From Sedimenticola sp. (GTDB taxonomy: Bacteria > Pseudomonadota > Gammaproteobacteria > Chromatiales > Chromatiaceae): a stretch of 20,479 bases of DNA. The notes under the pieces are model-generated. The model ran no database searches. It was not told where the DNA came from and saw only the letters and a program-made list of their open reading frames with translations. Both the position numbers and the translations under genes were made by a program. Where the stretch lies: positions 1-20,479 of the forward strand of contig JAPHUG010000099.1 in the NCBI GenBank assembly GCA_026197195.1, given 5' to 3'. Of this stretch, positions 7,934 through 14,450 are shown one piece after another. Position 1 is the first letter of the stretch, and every line of letters starts with the position of its first letter.

Positions 7934-8906
7934 TATCGATAAACGTAAGGCGCGAGCTTGGTCACGCATGGGGCCTCGTGCGGTTTACGGTCAATTTCTT
8001 TTGGAAATGGCACGAGAGGATTCCAGGGTTCTAGCGCTGTCGGCTGACTTGGGTCGGTCATCCGGGCTTGCTGCATTTTCGAAAGAATTACCATCACAGT
8101 TTTTTAACACAGGTATTGCAGAGCAAAATCTTGTGGGGATTTCATCTGGCCTTGCAAGGATGGATTTCAAGGTATTTTCAACGACCTTTGCGCCTTTCGC
8201 ATCGTTGCGGGCCGGAGATCAGGTTCGAATGAATCTTGGTTATATGCAGGAGCCGGTTAACCTCGTTGCGTTGGCCAGTGGATTTGCTTTGGGTTTTCTT
8301 GGCAACTCTCATTTCGGTATTGAAGATGTTGCCGTTATGCGGGCGATTCCCGGGCTCACTATTGTATCTCCTGCAGATTGTTTCGAAATGTATAAGTGCC
8401 TCAATGCGGCTAAAAATTTAGACTCACCGGTCTATATTAGACTTACCGGAGGTGTTGGCATGCCGGTTGTCTATGAGGAAGATTACGATTATCAGATTGG
8501 CAAAGCCGAAGTGTTGCGGCCTATCAATAGTGTCACTATTGTGTCGCATGGAACTACGGTTGGACATGCACTGAAGGCTGTTGCTGAATTGGAAGCTGAT
8601 GGGATAAGCGTTGGATTGGTAAATATGCACACGATTAAGCCCCTGGATGAAGAAGTGCTGAATCAGGTGTTGGATAAAAGTGACCATGTAATGGTGTTCG
8701 AGGAGCATACGGTTGTTGGGGGGCTGGGTTCAGCGATACTTGAATACAAGAACGATAATCAGCAGCAAAGCAAAGCGCTTGTGCATCGTCACGGAGCTAG
8801 AGATTGCTTTCCAAAAACGGGTGGCTATGATTATATGCTTGAGACTTTAGGCTTGAATTCTGCTGGGATTCAACGTGCCGTTCGTGAGGTGATAAGTGAT
8901 AACTGA
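7926..8906 (+). CDS. Transketolase, C-terminal (pyrimidine-binding) subunit
   Basis: Second half of the split transketolase, 326 residues. GIAEQN at 63-68 carries the catalytic Glu66 that activates the thiamine diphosphate cofactor, and STTFAPFASLRAGDQVR follows. The C-terminal transketolase domain runs from about residue 190 (AEVLRP through VVGGLGSA). The ATG at 7926 lies inside the 3' end of the preceding gene, behind a G-rich GAGTGGGG ribosome binding site. An earlier in-frame start at 7896 only adds ten residues unlike the family. It overlaps the following acetyltransferase by 11 bases. Together with its partner it should give a complete active site at the interface. Sugar- or aldehyde-modifying role by context; no direct evidence for the acceptor. 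Confidence 0.9.
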   Translation: MISIDKRKARAWSRMGPRAVYGQFLLEMAREDSRVLALSADLGRSSGLAAFSKELPSQFFNTGIAEQNLVGISSGLARMDFKVFSTTFAPFASLRAGDQVRMNLGYMQEPVNLVALASGFALGFLGNSHFGIEDVAVMRAIPGLTIVSPADCFEMYKCLNAAKNLDSPVYIRLTGGVGMPVVYEEDYDYQIGKAEVLRPINSVTIVSHGTTVGHALKAVAELEADGISVGLVNMHTIKPLDEEVLNQVLDKSDHVMVFEEHTVVGGLGSAILEYKNDNQQQSKALVHRHGARDCFPKTGGYDYMLETLGLNSAGIQRAVREVISDN

Positions 8907-9561
8907 CGTCTCGCTACCTGCCTGGTATATATATGGTGCCGGAGGTTTGGGGCTTGAGACCATGGATATTCTCACCTCATGTATTAATAGTGGCACAGTC
9001 CCCCCGCATGCTTGTTCGTTCCTTGTCGACAACCCCGAGGGCAAAACGGTTAATGGTTATCCGCTGGTCTCATTTACAGAGTGTGATCCGACTGCGAAAG
9101 TAACGATTGCAGTCGGAGAGCCTGAGATACGCTCGCAATTAGCAGAGAAGTGTTTGGCTAAAGGATTGGTGTTGTCAACACTTGTTTCGCCGCATGCTTA
9201 TGTTTCTGATTCAGCTGTGTTGGATGAGGGTGTTGTTATTGCTCCATTTGTATCAGTTCAGGCTTCGGCAAAAATTTCCAGGAATGTCGCGGTCAATACT
9301 CAAGCGATTGTAGGCCACCATGTGACAGTCTCTGAGCATGCAGTTATTTCTTCTCAAGTAAACTTGGGTGGTGCTTCGGCAGTTGGCGCCAAAAGCTATG
9401 TAGGAATGGGAGTTTTGGTGCGCGAATTGTTGACGATTGGAGAATCTTCCATTGTTGGGATGGGGTCTGTGGTACACAGGGATATTCCGGATGGAGTGAT
9501 CGCGATAGGTAATCCGGCAAGGCCTGCCAAACGAAACGAAAATAAGAGAGTTTTTAGTTAG
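8896..9561 (+). CDS. NeuD/PglD-like sugar O/N-acyltransferase (left-handed beta-helix)
   Basis: Acyltransferase of 221 residues. An N-terminal Rossmann-like UDP-sugar-binding domain (YIYGAGGLGLE, 12-22) is followed from about residue 95 by hexapeptide repeats forming a left-handed beta-helix. It ends with VVHRDIPDGVIAIGNPAR, the usual closing segment of acetyl-CoA-dependent members. The pattern NTQAIVGHH aligns with the PglD stretch that holds the catalytic His. The start is GTG with GAGG at 8886-8889 six bases upstream, overlapping the transketolase stop by 11 bases. Likely job: transfer of an acetyl or other acyl group to an amino (PglD-type) or hydroxyl (NeuD-type) group of a sugar nucleotide, perhaps the product of the DegT aminotransferase at 19063. 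Its position just before an acyl carrier protein leaves open an acyl-ACP donor. Family sure, substrate unknown. Confidence 0.88.
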   Translation: MITDVSLPAWYIYGAGGLGLETMDILTSCINSGTVPPHACSFLVDNPEGKTVNGYPLVSFTECDPTAKVTIAVGEPEIRSQLAEKCLAKGLVLSTLVSPHAYVSDSAVLDEGVVIAPFVSVQASAKISRNVAVNTQAIVGHHVTVSEHAVISSQVNLGGASAVGAKSYVGMGVLVRELLTIGESSIVGMGSVVHRDIPDGVIAIGNPARPAKRNENKRVFS

Positions 9562-9572
9562 GAGTTTTTATT

Positions 9573-9812
9573 ATGTCAAATAAGCAAAAATATGACGAAA
9601 TTTTTATAGAGGTATTTGAAATCTCGAGCGATCAGTTAAATGAGAGTCTTGAGTATCAAAGTATCGAACCTTGGGACAGTGTGGGGCACATGGCCTTAAT
9701 GGCGGCTCTTGAGGATGAGTTTGACATTATGTTGGAGATGGACGATATCATTGATTTTGGTACTTATTTAACGGGCATTGAAACCATGAAGAAATATGGG
9801 GTGGATATGTAA
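9573..9812 (+). CDS. Acyl carrier protein
   Basis: Small acidic protein of 79 residues, the usual length for a discrete carrier protein. The phosphopantetheine attachment site is DSVGHM with Ser36. The preceding Trp (EPWDS) is typical of carrier proteins dedicated to secondary or glycan-modifying pathways; fatty-acid AcpP has LGxDSLD instead. A good ribosome binding site (GGAG about eight bases before the ATG) comes 11 bases after the acetyltransferase stop. The stop overlaps the start of the AMP-forming ligase gene (TAATG), which should load it. A phosphopantetheinyl transferase is not in the window. It probably carries an activated acyl group toward the LuxE/LuxC reductases or an acyltransferase (inference). 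Confidence 0.92.
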   Translation: MSNKQKYDEIFIEVFEISSDQLNESLEYQSIEPWDSVGHMALMAALEDEFDIMLEMDDIIDFGTYLTGIETMKKYGVDM

Positions 9813-11194
9813 TGTTCTGGTGCAGCAGAACCCCTGGTATTGATCACCGTACTTTTATCATCGATGGTGATCAGTCTTATTCATTTAATGAAATATTCAA
9901 ACTTAGCGAGGAGGTGGTTTCCGACATCCCGAAAAGGTCGGTAATCGTCATCGAATCTCATCGTGACCTGGATACAGTCTGTACTTACATAGGGGCTTTG
10001 CGGAATGGTGTTGTGCCATTATTAGTAGATGCGAATTTGAAAGATGAGGCAGTAGCCAGGATTGCTAATTCATACCAGGCCGAGTTTGTTTTCGGATCCG
10101 GCAATAGAGACCTTGCTGGGTATGAGTCTTCTGGGAGTGCTCGTGGCAAGAGTGTTTACTCAAGAAACGATAAACCGGGTATAAATGTTTACGAAGAACT
10201 GTGTTTGCTGTTACCTACCTCAGGGTCTACAGGTGAAGCAAAATGTGTGCGTACCAGTTATGACAATCTGTCACAGGCAACACAATCGATAATCAGATAT
10301 CTCGAGATGGATGAATCGAGAGTTTCGATTTCATCGTTGCCACTACACTATACATATGGATTGTCTGTGTTGAATTGCGCATTGGAAAGCCGCTCTCGTT
10401 TTGTATTGAGTGATAAATCCTGGCTGGAAAGGGAGTTTTGGAGCACTGTCGAAAAGCATGCTGTGACTGATTTGTCAGGTGTGCCATTTATGTTTCAAAC
10501 ATTGAGGCGAATGAGGCTATCGGAAAATATTTTGAAAAATCTTAAGTGTGTTAATCAGGCTGGCGGTAGGCTTGAGCCTGTTCTCACAGAGTATTTTGTC
10601 AATTATTTTTTAGCGCAGGATATCTCTTATTTCACGATGTACGGTGCTACCGAGGCTTCACCTCGCATTTCTTATGTTCCTTACCATAACAGTAAAGAAA
10701 AAGTCGGAACCGTCGGAATACCGATTGATATTGGTAGGTTATCAACTGATGCTGCAGATGGTGTCAGTGAGGGTGAGTTAATTTACGAGGGACCAAACGT
10801 CTGTCTTGGGTATGGTTATAATCGCGAAGATCTTACTTTGGGTGATGAAAATAATCAATTGCTACGAACCGGTGATATAGGTTTTATTGATGAAGATGGT
10901 TACGCAACTATAGTTGGCCGTAAAAAACGCTTCGTCAAAGTGTTTGGGAACTCTGTGAACCTGGATACTATTGAATCGATGGTACGTCCTGTGGCAGGAA
11001 ATAGTGTCGCATTAGGTGCAGATGATAAGGTCCTCGTTCTGATCACTGAAGGAGATACACAACAAATTAAAAATATAATCCTTGAAAATGTTACTTTTCC
11101 AAGTCGGGGCTTGAAAGTGAATAAGGTATCAGAGATTTATATGAATGCTTCTGGTAAACCTGACTACCCACGTATGAATGCAGAGTTTCTGTGA
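9812..11194 (+). CDS. AMP-forming acyl ligase (acyl-ACP/acyl-CoA synthetase family)
   Basis: Adenylate-forming enzyme of 460 residues, short for the class (about 500-550). Core motifs are present: the phosphate loop TSGSTGEAK from Thr136, MYGATEASP, the ribose-binding LLRTGDIG, the hinge GRKKRFVKVFG, and a C-terminal SGKPDYPR whose Lys is the expected adenylation lysine. It activates a carboxylic acid as acyl-AMP and passes it to a thiol. The TAATG overlap with the carrier protein gene and the GGGGTGGA ribosome binding site inside that gene argue that the acceptor is the carrier's phosphopantetheine. The acid is unknown; nothing in the sequence that I can read fixes chain length. An amino-acid-activating role (non-ribosomal adenylation type) is possible but less likely, since the next genes look like acyl reductase components. 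Confidence 0.87.
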   Translation: MFWCSRTPGIDHRTFIIDGDQSYSFNEIFKLSEEVVSDIPKRSVIVIESHRDLDTVCTYIGALRNGVVPLLVDANLKDEAVARIANSYQAEFVFGSGNRDLAGYESSGSARGKSVYSRNDKPGINVYEELCLLLPTSGSTGEAKCVRTSYDNLSQATQSIIRYLEMDESRVSISSLPLHYTYGLSVLNCALESRSRFVLSDKSWLEREFWSTVEKHAVTDLSGVPFMFQTLRRMRLSENILKNLKCVNQAGGRLEPVLTEYFVNYFLAQDISYFTMYGATEASPRISYVPYHNSKEKVGTVGIPIDIGRLSTDAADGVSEGELIYEGPNVCLGYGYNREDLTLGDENNQLLRTGDIGFIDEDGYATIVGRKKRFVKVFGNSVNLDTIESMVRPVAGNSVALGADDKVLVLITEGDTQQIKNIILENVTFPSRGLKVNKVSEIYMNASGKPDYPRMNAEFL

Positions 11195-11200
11195 ATTGTA

Positions 11201-12208
11201 ATGAGTGTTTTAGAGAGTCTTAAATCACTGACGCAGCATCATTATTCACATTGTGATTTATATCGATGGTATGTGGACAGTATGTTCCCAGAATTTAAGC
11301 AATCGGAAAGTTTGGAAGCCTTGCCGTGGTTGCCAGTGAGGGCTTTCAAACTGCACGAATTAAAAAGCGTGGCATCTGATCAGGTATTCAAGGTGATGCT
11401 CTCATCTGGTACTGGCGGGATACAATCCCGAATATATCTTGATCAGAGTAATGCCAGGGCTCAGCAGGCCAAGTTGATTGAGGTGTTTAGCCATACGTTT
11501 GGCAAGGGGCGTTACCCTATGCTGGTAATTGACTCTGAGGCCACGGTTAAAGAACGGCGTCTGTTCTCTGCCAGGACTGCGGCTATCAACGGTTTCAGTA
11601 TTTTTTCCAGGGGCAGAGAGTTTGCACTCAACGATGACATGCAATTGGATCTTGATCGGGTTTCGGCCTTTTTGGAAAAGGTATCGGGAAAAGCATTCTT
11701 ACTGTTTGGATTCACGTATGTTGTATGGGAGCAAATGGTCCGGAAGTTGGAGCTGAGTGGAGCACGTCTTGACTTTTCCAAAGCATTCCTGGTGCACGGT
11801 GGAGGCTGGAAAAAATTGGAGAGTCAAAAAGTGTCTACTGATGAGTTTAAAGCCCGTATTTTTGATCGAACTGGCTGCTCACGGGTACACAATTACTATG
11901 GCATGATTGAACAAACCGGCTCCATTTATATGGAGTGTTCCGAAGGACATCTGCATGCACCATCCGGGGCCGATTTTTTGATTCGTTCGACTCAATCATT
12001 GGGCCCGTTGCCAGAAGATCAAACTGGTCTTGTACAACTCTTTTCCGATATACAAACGAGTTACCCAGGTCATTCACTGCTGAGTGAGGATCTTGGGAGG
12101 TTCTATCCGGCCAGCGCTTGTTCCTGTGGCTCTTCCGGTAGAATACTGAAGGTCATTGGTAGAGCGGAGCGGGCTGAAGTCAGGGGTTGTAGTGATGCGG
12201 TTAATTGA
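11201..12208 (+). CDS. LuxE-like acyl-protein synthetase
   Basis: Member of the LuxE/acyl-protein synthetase family, 335 residues. In luminous bacteria LuxE adenylates a fatty acid and hands the acyl group through its own cysteine to LuxC. Seen here: LPWLPVRAFK near residue 43, the glycine-rich adenylate loop SSGTGG (68-73), HNYYGMIEQTGSIY in the middle, and a C-terminal SACSCGSSGR with Cys307 and Cys309. The Cys used by LuxE also lies near the C-terminus, but LuxE is 30-40 residues longer, so equivalence is not certain. The 3' end overlaps the LuxC-like gene by 14 bases. There are no luxA/luxB, so this is not bioluminescence. Similar LuxE-LuxC pairs turn up in polysaccharide loci. It may move the acyl group from the carrier protein or activate a free acid itself. 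Confidence 0.87.
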   Translation: MSVLESLKSLTQHHYSHCDLYRWYVDSMFPEFKQSESLEALPWLPVRAFKLHELKSVASDQVFKVMLSSGTGGIQSRIYLDQSNARAQQAKLIEVFSHTFGKGRYPMLVIDSEATVKERRLFSARTAAINGFSIFSRGREFALNDDMQLDLDRVSAFLEKVSGKAFLLFGFTYVVWEQMVRKLELSGARLDFSKAFLVHGGGWKKLESQKVSTDEFKARIFDRTGCSRVHNYYGMIEQTGSIYMECSEGHLHAPSGADFLIRSTQSLGPLPEDQTGLVQLFSDIQTSYPGHSLLSEDLGRFYPASACSCGSSGRILKVIGRAERAEVRGCSDAVN

Positions 12209-13385
12209 GACCAGTCAACTCAGCGCTGCTTTAATGCTGGATGACTTTTTGGTGCCAAGGCGTCGTGCTGTAGGTCATGCCGAAGTGGTCGGTTTTTTAT
12301 CCGATGTTTCCCGCGAAATTCTCAGTTCGAAAAATTGCCGGCAATACCCCGATGTAATGACTTTCGGGTACTTTTGCCGAAAAAGTTCTATTGAGCGGGC
12401 TTTACAAATAAAACAATCCATATCCAATCGATTTGGTTGGGGTTTTGCAGTGCACATTGCACCCTCTAATGTGCCAGTCAATTTTGGATTTAGTTTTGTG
12501 TTTGGATTACTGTCTGGCAACAATAATTTGGTACGACTACCAAGTACTACGTGGCCTCAAGTTGACCTGTTGGTGAGTGTTTTTGAAACAGTCGCCCAGT
12601 CAGAAAAGTACGAAATACTGGCGAAAAATAATGCCTTTGTCAGGACTGAGCGTGATAGCGTTGAATTACTAAATTTCGTTGCCAATAGTGATGCTTTAGT
12701 TGTCTGGGGGGGGGACAGCACTGTGGCAACTTTTAGGAAATTGGAGAAGAAGCCAAGGTGTGTGGAACTGTATTTTCCAGACAGGAAATCGAGTCTTGTA
12801 ATTAATGCTCTAACAATAGCTGAAAGTGATGAAAATGATCTTCAGAAATTGGCAGCTGCTTTTTTCAATGATACTTATTTGGTGGACAACAACGCATGTT
12901 CTTCTCCACGTAGGATATTTTGGGTAGGAGAAGAGAGTGATGTGGCCGCTGCCAGAAATAAATTATGGGCAGCTATCGATGGTGTTATTAAAGCAAAAGG
13001 TTACGACCTCAATATAATAGCAAAAATAGATAGATATCTTGATGTTATGAAGTCTGTGGAGATCGCAGAGGCACCAGTGACAGTCGAAAAAATATCAGAG
13101 GACATTTGGCTGACATCAAGAGATGAAGAAACTCTTATCGGCAGGCTTGGGCGATATTCTGAATCTCGCTTTGTAGAATTAGCTGCTGCATTGAAAGCGC
13201 TCGATGATGATGAGCAAACTTTGACCTATATGGGATTTGACAAGGAATATATCGAACAGATTGTCCTGGATAGCGATATTATTGTTGACCGTGTAGTACC
13301 TGCAGGTATGGCACTGGATATTGGGTTCGTTTGGGATGGTGTTGATGTTTTGAATAGGCTGTCCAGGTTTATTGATATTCGGTGA
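12195..13385 (+). CDS. LuxC-like acyl-CoA/acyl-protein reductase
   Basis: NADPH-dependent reductase of the LuxC family, aldehyde-dehydrogenase-like fold, 396 residues from the ATG at 12195. That start has AGGGG at 12182-12186 eight bases upstream. The in-frame start at 12156 is rejected because it adds 13 non-family residues and deepens the overlap with the LuxE-like gene. Catalytic Cys235 sits in NNACSSPR, the LuxC active-site pattern. Nucleotide-binding features include VHIAPSNVPVNFGFS and VWGGDSTV. It would reduce a thioester-bound acyl group to an aldehyde. The stretch encoding VWGGDS contains a run of nine G (12706-12714), a possible slippage site. LuxE-like, LuxC-like, carrier protein and ligase genes are contiguous and overlapping, so one pathway is likely. 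The fate of the aldehyde is unknown; the split transketolase needs an aldehyde acceptor. Confidence 0.88.
   Translation: MRLIETSQLSAALMLDDFLVPRRRAVGHAEVVGFLSDVSREILSSKNCRQYPDVMTFGYFCRKSSIERALQIKQSISNRFGWGFAVHIAPSNVPVNFGFSFVFGLLSGNNNLVRLPSTTWPQVDLLVSVFETVAQSEKYEILAKNNAFVRTERDSVELLNFVANSDALVVWGGDSTVATFRKLEKKPRCVELYFPDRKSSLVINALTIAESDENDLQKLAAAFFNDTYLVDNNACSSPRRIFWVGEESDVAAARNKLWAAIDGVIKAKGYDLNIIAKIDRYLDVMKSVEIAEAPVTVEKISEDIWLTSRDEETLIGRLGRYSESRFVELAAALKALDDDEQTLTYMGFDKEYIEQIVLDSDIIVDRVVPAGMALDIGFVWDGVDVLNRLSRFIDIR
12706..12714 (+). repeat. G9 homopolymer inside the LuxC-like gene
   Basis: Nine consecutive G across the codons for Trp-Gly-Gly-Asp of VWGGDS. It is in frame as written. It is the longest G run I noticed; others are G8 (2494-2501, hisF-like) and G7 (3505-3511, fnlA). 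Runs of this length can slip during replication and switch a gene off. Confidence 0.85.
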
Positions 13386-13394
13386 GTTTCACAT

Positions 13395-13979
13395 ATGTAT
13401 AAACTGGTGTTTAAAAGAGTCATTGATTTTACCGCCTCCGTGGCATTAATAGTAATTCTTTTTCCTGTCCTTCTTGTCGTCTCGCTGTTGATCTACAAAG
13501 ACATGGGTGCTCCTGTCTTCTTTACTCATGCAAGGTCAGGAAAATCCAAAAGAGGATTCAAGATTTATAAATTTAGAACCATGAGAGATGGTTTGGAAGG
13601 AGAGTCAGACGAAGAGAGAATAACGGCTTTAGGCAACAAACTGCGTCGCTGGAGTCTTGATGAGTTGCCACAGTTAATTAATGTGATAAGGGGAGATATG
13701 AGTTTAGTGGGGCCGAGACCTTTATTGCCAGAATATGACTCCCATTACTCTGAGGAACAAAATAAACGTTTTTTGGTCAAGCCCGGAGTGACTGGGTTGG
13801 CACAAGTCACAGGAAGAAATGATCTCCAGTGGAACGAAAAGTTCGAGCTGGATGTTACCTATGTGGAAAATTTATCGGCACTTAACGATTTTAAGATTTT
13901 AGTACAAACTGTATTTGTAGTATTTGGAGCAAAAGGTTTCCGGAAAAGTGGCGAAGAAAAAAAATTTAGTGATTTATGA
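13395..13979 (+). CDS. Initiating sugar-phosphate transferase, small PglC-like monotopic type
   Basis: Phosphoglycosyltransferase that moves a sugar-1-phosphate from a UDP-sugar to undecaprenyl phosphate, the first membrane step of repeat-unit assembly. At 194 residues it is the minimal PglC-type form, without the extra membrane domains of WbaP/WcaJ. It has an N-terminal re-entrant hydrophobic helix (about 12-34, interrupted by Pro24), the motif YKFRTM (58-63), the catalytic Asp89-Glu90 dyad in SLDELPQL, and MSLVGPRP (102-109) with KPGVTGLAQVTGR further on. GGTGAG at 13381-13386 is the probable ribosome binding site, and the gene begins nine bases after the LuxC-like stop. PglC enzymes prefer UDP-diNAcBac or similar acetamido sugars, which would fit the NeuD/PglD-like acetyltransferase and DegT aminotransferase in this window, but a suitable PglF/WbpM-type dehydratase is not present here. 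Confidence 0.92.
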   Translation: MYKLVFKRVIDFTASVALIVILFPVLLVVSLLIYKDMGAPVFFTHARSGKSKRGFKIYKFRTMRDGLEGESDEERITALGNKLRRWSLDELPQLINVIRGDMSLVGPRPLLPEYDSHYSEEQNKRFLVKPGVTGLAQVTGRNDLQWNEKFELDVTYVENLSALNDFKILVQTVFVVFGAKGFRKSGEEKKFSDL

Positions 13980-13994
13980 TTCGAGGATAAGATC

Positions 13995-14450
13995 ATGGGT
14001 TTTGAATTAGATGCAAATGAATTACAACGTTTCCAACCGAATCGTTACCCTTTTTTAATGATCGATTATGTGACAGATGTTGAGCCTGGTAAGCATGCAA
14101 AAGGTTATAAATATCTAACAAACAATGAGTGGTATTTTCCGGTACATTTTCCGGGCGGTCCAAATATGCCCGGGGCATTGCAGCTTGAGGCCATGGCTCA
14201 GATGTTAACCGTAGCAATTACTACTCAAGAAGGTCTTGAAGGTGGTGTTACTCACGCATTACAGCACACAGTTAAATTTAAAAAGGAAATTAAACCAGGT
14301 AAGTGTCTGGAAATTGAAGCATATGTAGATAGTTGGCGTCGAGGTATTTGCAAAGGAAGAGCTTACGGGAAGGTTGACGGAGAGCTGGCATGCGAAGCCA
14401 ATATGATGATTACTATTCCAGAAATTCTTGAAAGCTACTTACCTAAGTAA
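13995..14450 (+). CDS. FabZ-like 3-hydroxyacyl-ACP dehydratase (hotdog fold)
   Basis: Single hotdog-domain protein of 151 residues. The FabZ catalytic pair is recognisable: His51 in VHFPGGPNMPG and Glu65 in LEAMAQM. The N-terminal FabZ hallmark HRYPFLL reads NRYPFLM here (Asn16), and the catalytic-loop segment reads NEWYFPVHFPG instead of NEPFFxGHFPG, so it is a diverged paralogue, not the housekeeping enzyme. It would dehydrate 3-hydroxyacyl-ACP or act on a related thioester, possibly on the carrier protein at 9573. GAGGA at 13983-13987 precedes the ATG by seven bases. The stop overlaps the start of the GMC oxidoreductase (TAATG). No ketosynthase is nearby, so chain elongation by local enzymes is unlikely. 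A thioesterase-type role for this fold cannot be excluded. Confidence 0.85.
   Translation: MGFELDANELQRFQPNRYPFLMIDYVTDVEPGKHAKGYKYLTNNEWYFPVHFPGGPNMPGALQLEAMAQMLTVAITTQEGLEGGVTHALQHTVKFKKEIKPGKCLEIEAYVDSWRRGICKGRAYGKVDGELACEANMMITIPEILESYLPK

Noticed and set aside
12156..12194. Upstream start for the LuxC-like protein
   Set aside because: The 13 extra residues do not look like the family and lie deep in the LuxE-like gene; the ATG at 12195 has a good ribosome binding site.
11201..13385. Bioluminescence (lux) operon
   Set aside because: Only LuxE- and LuxC-like proteins are present; there is no luciferase luxA/luxB and the setting is a polysaccharide locus.
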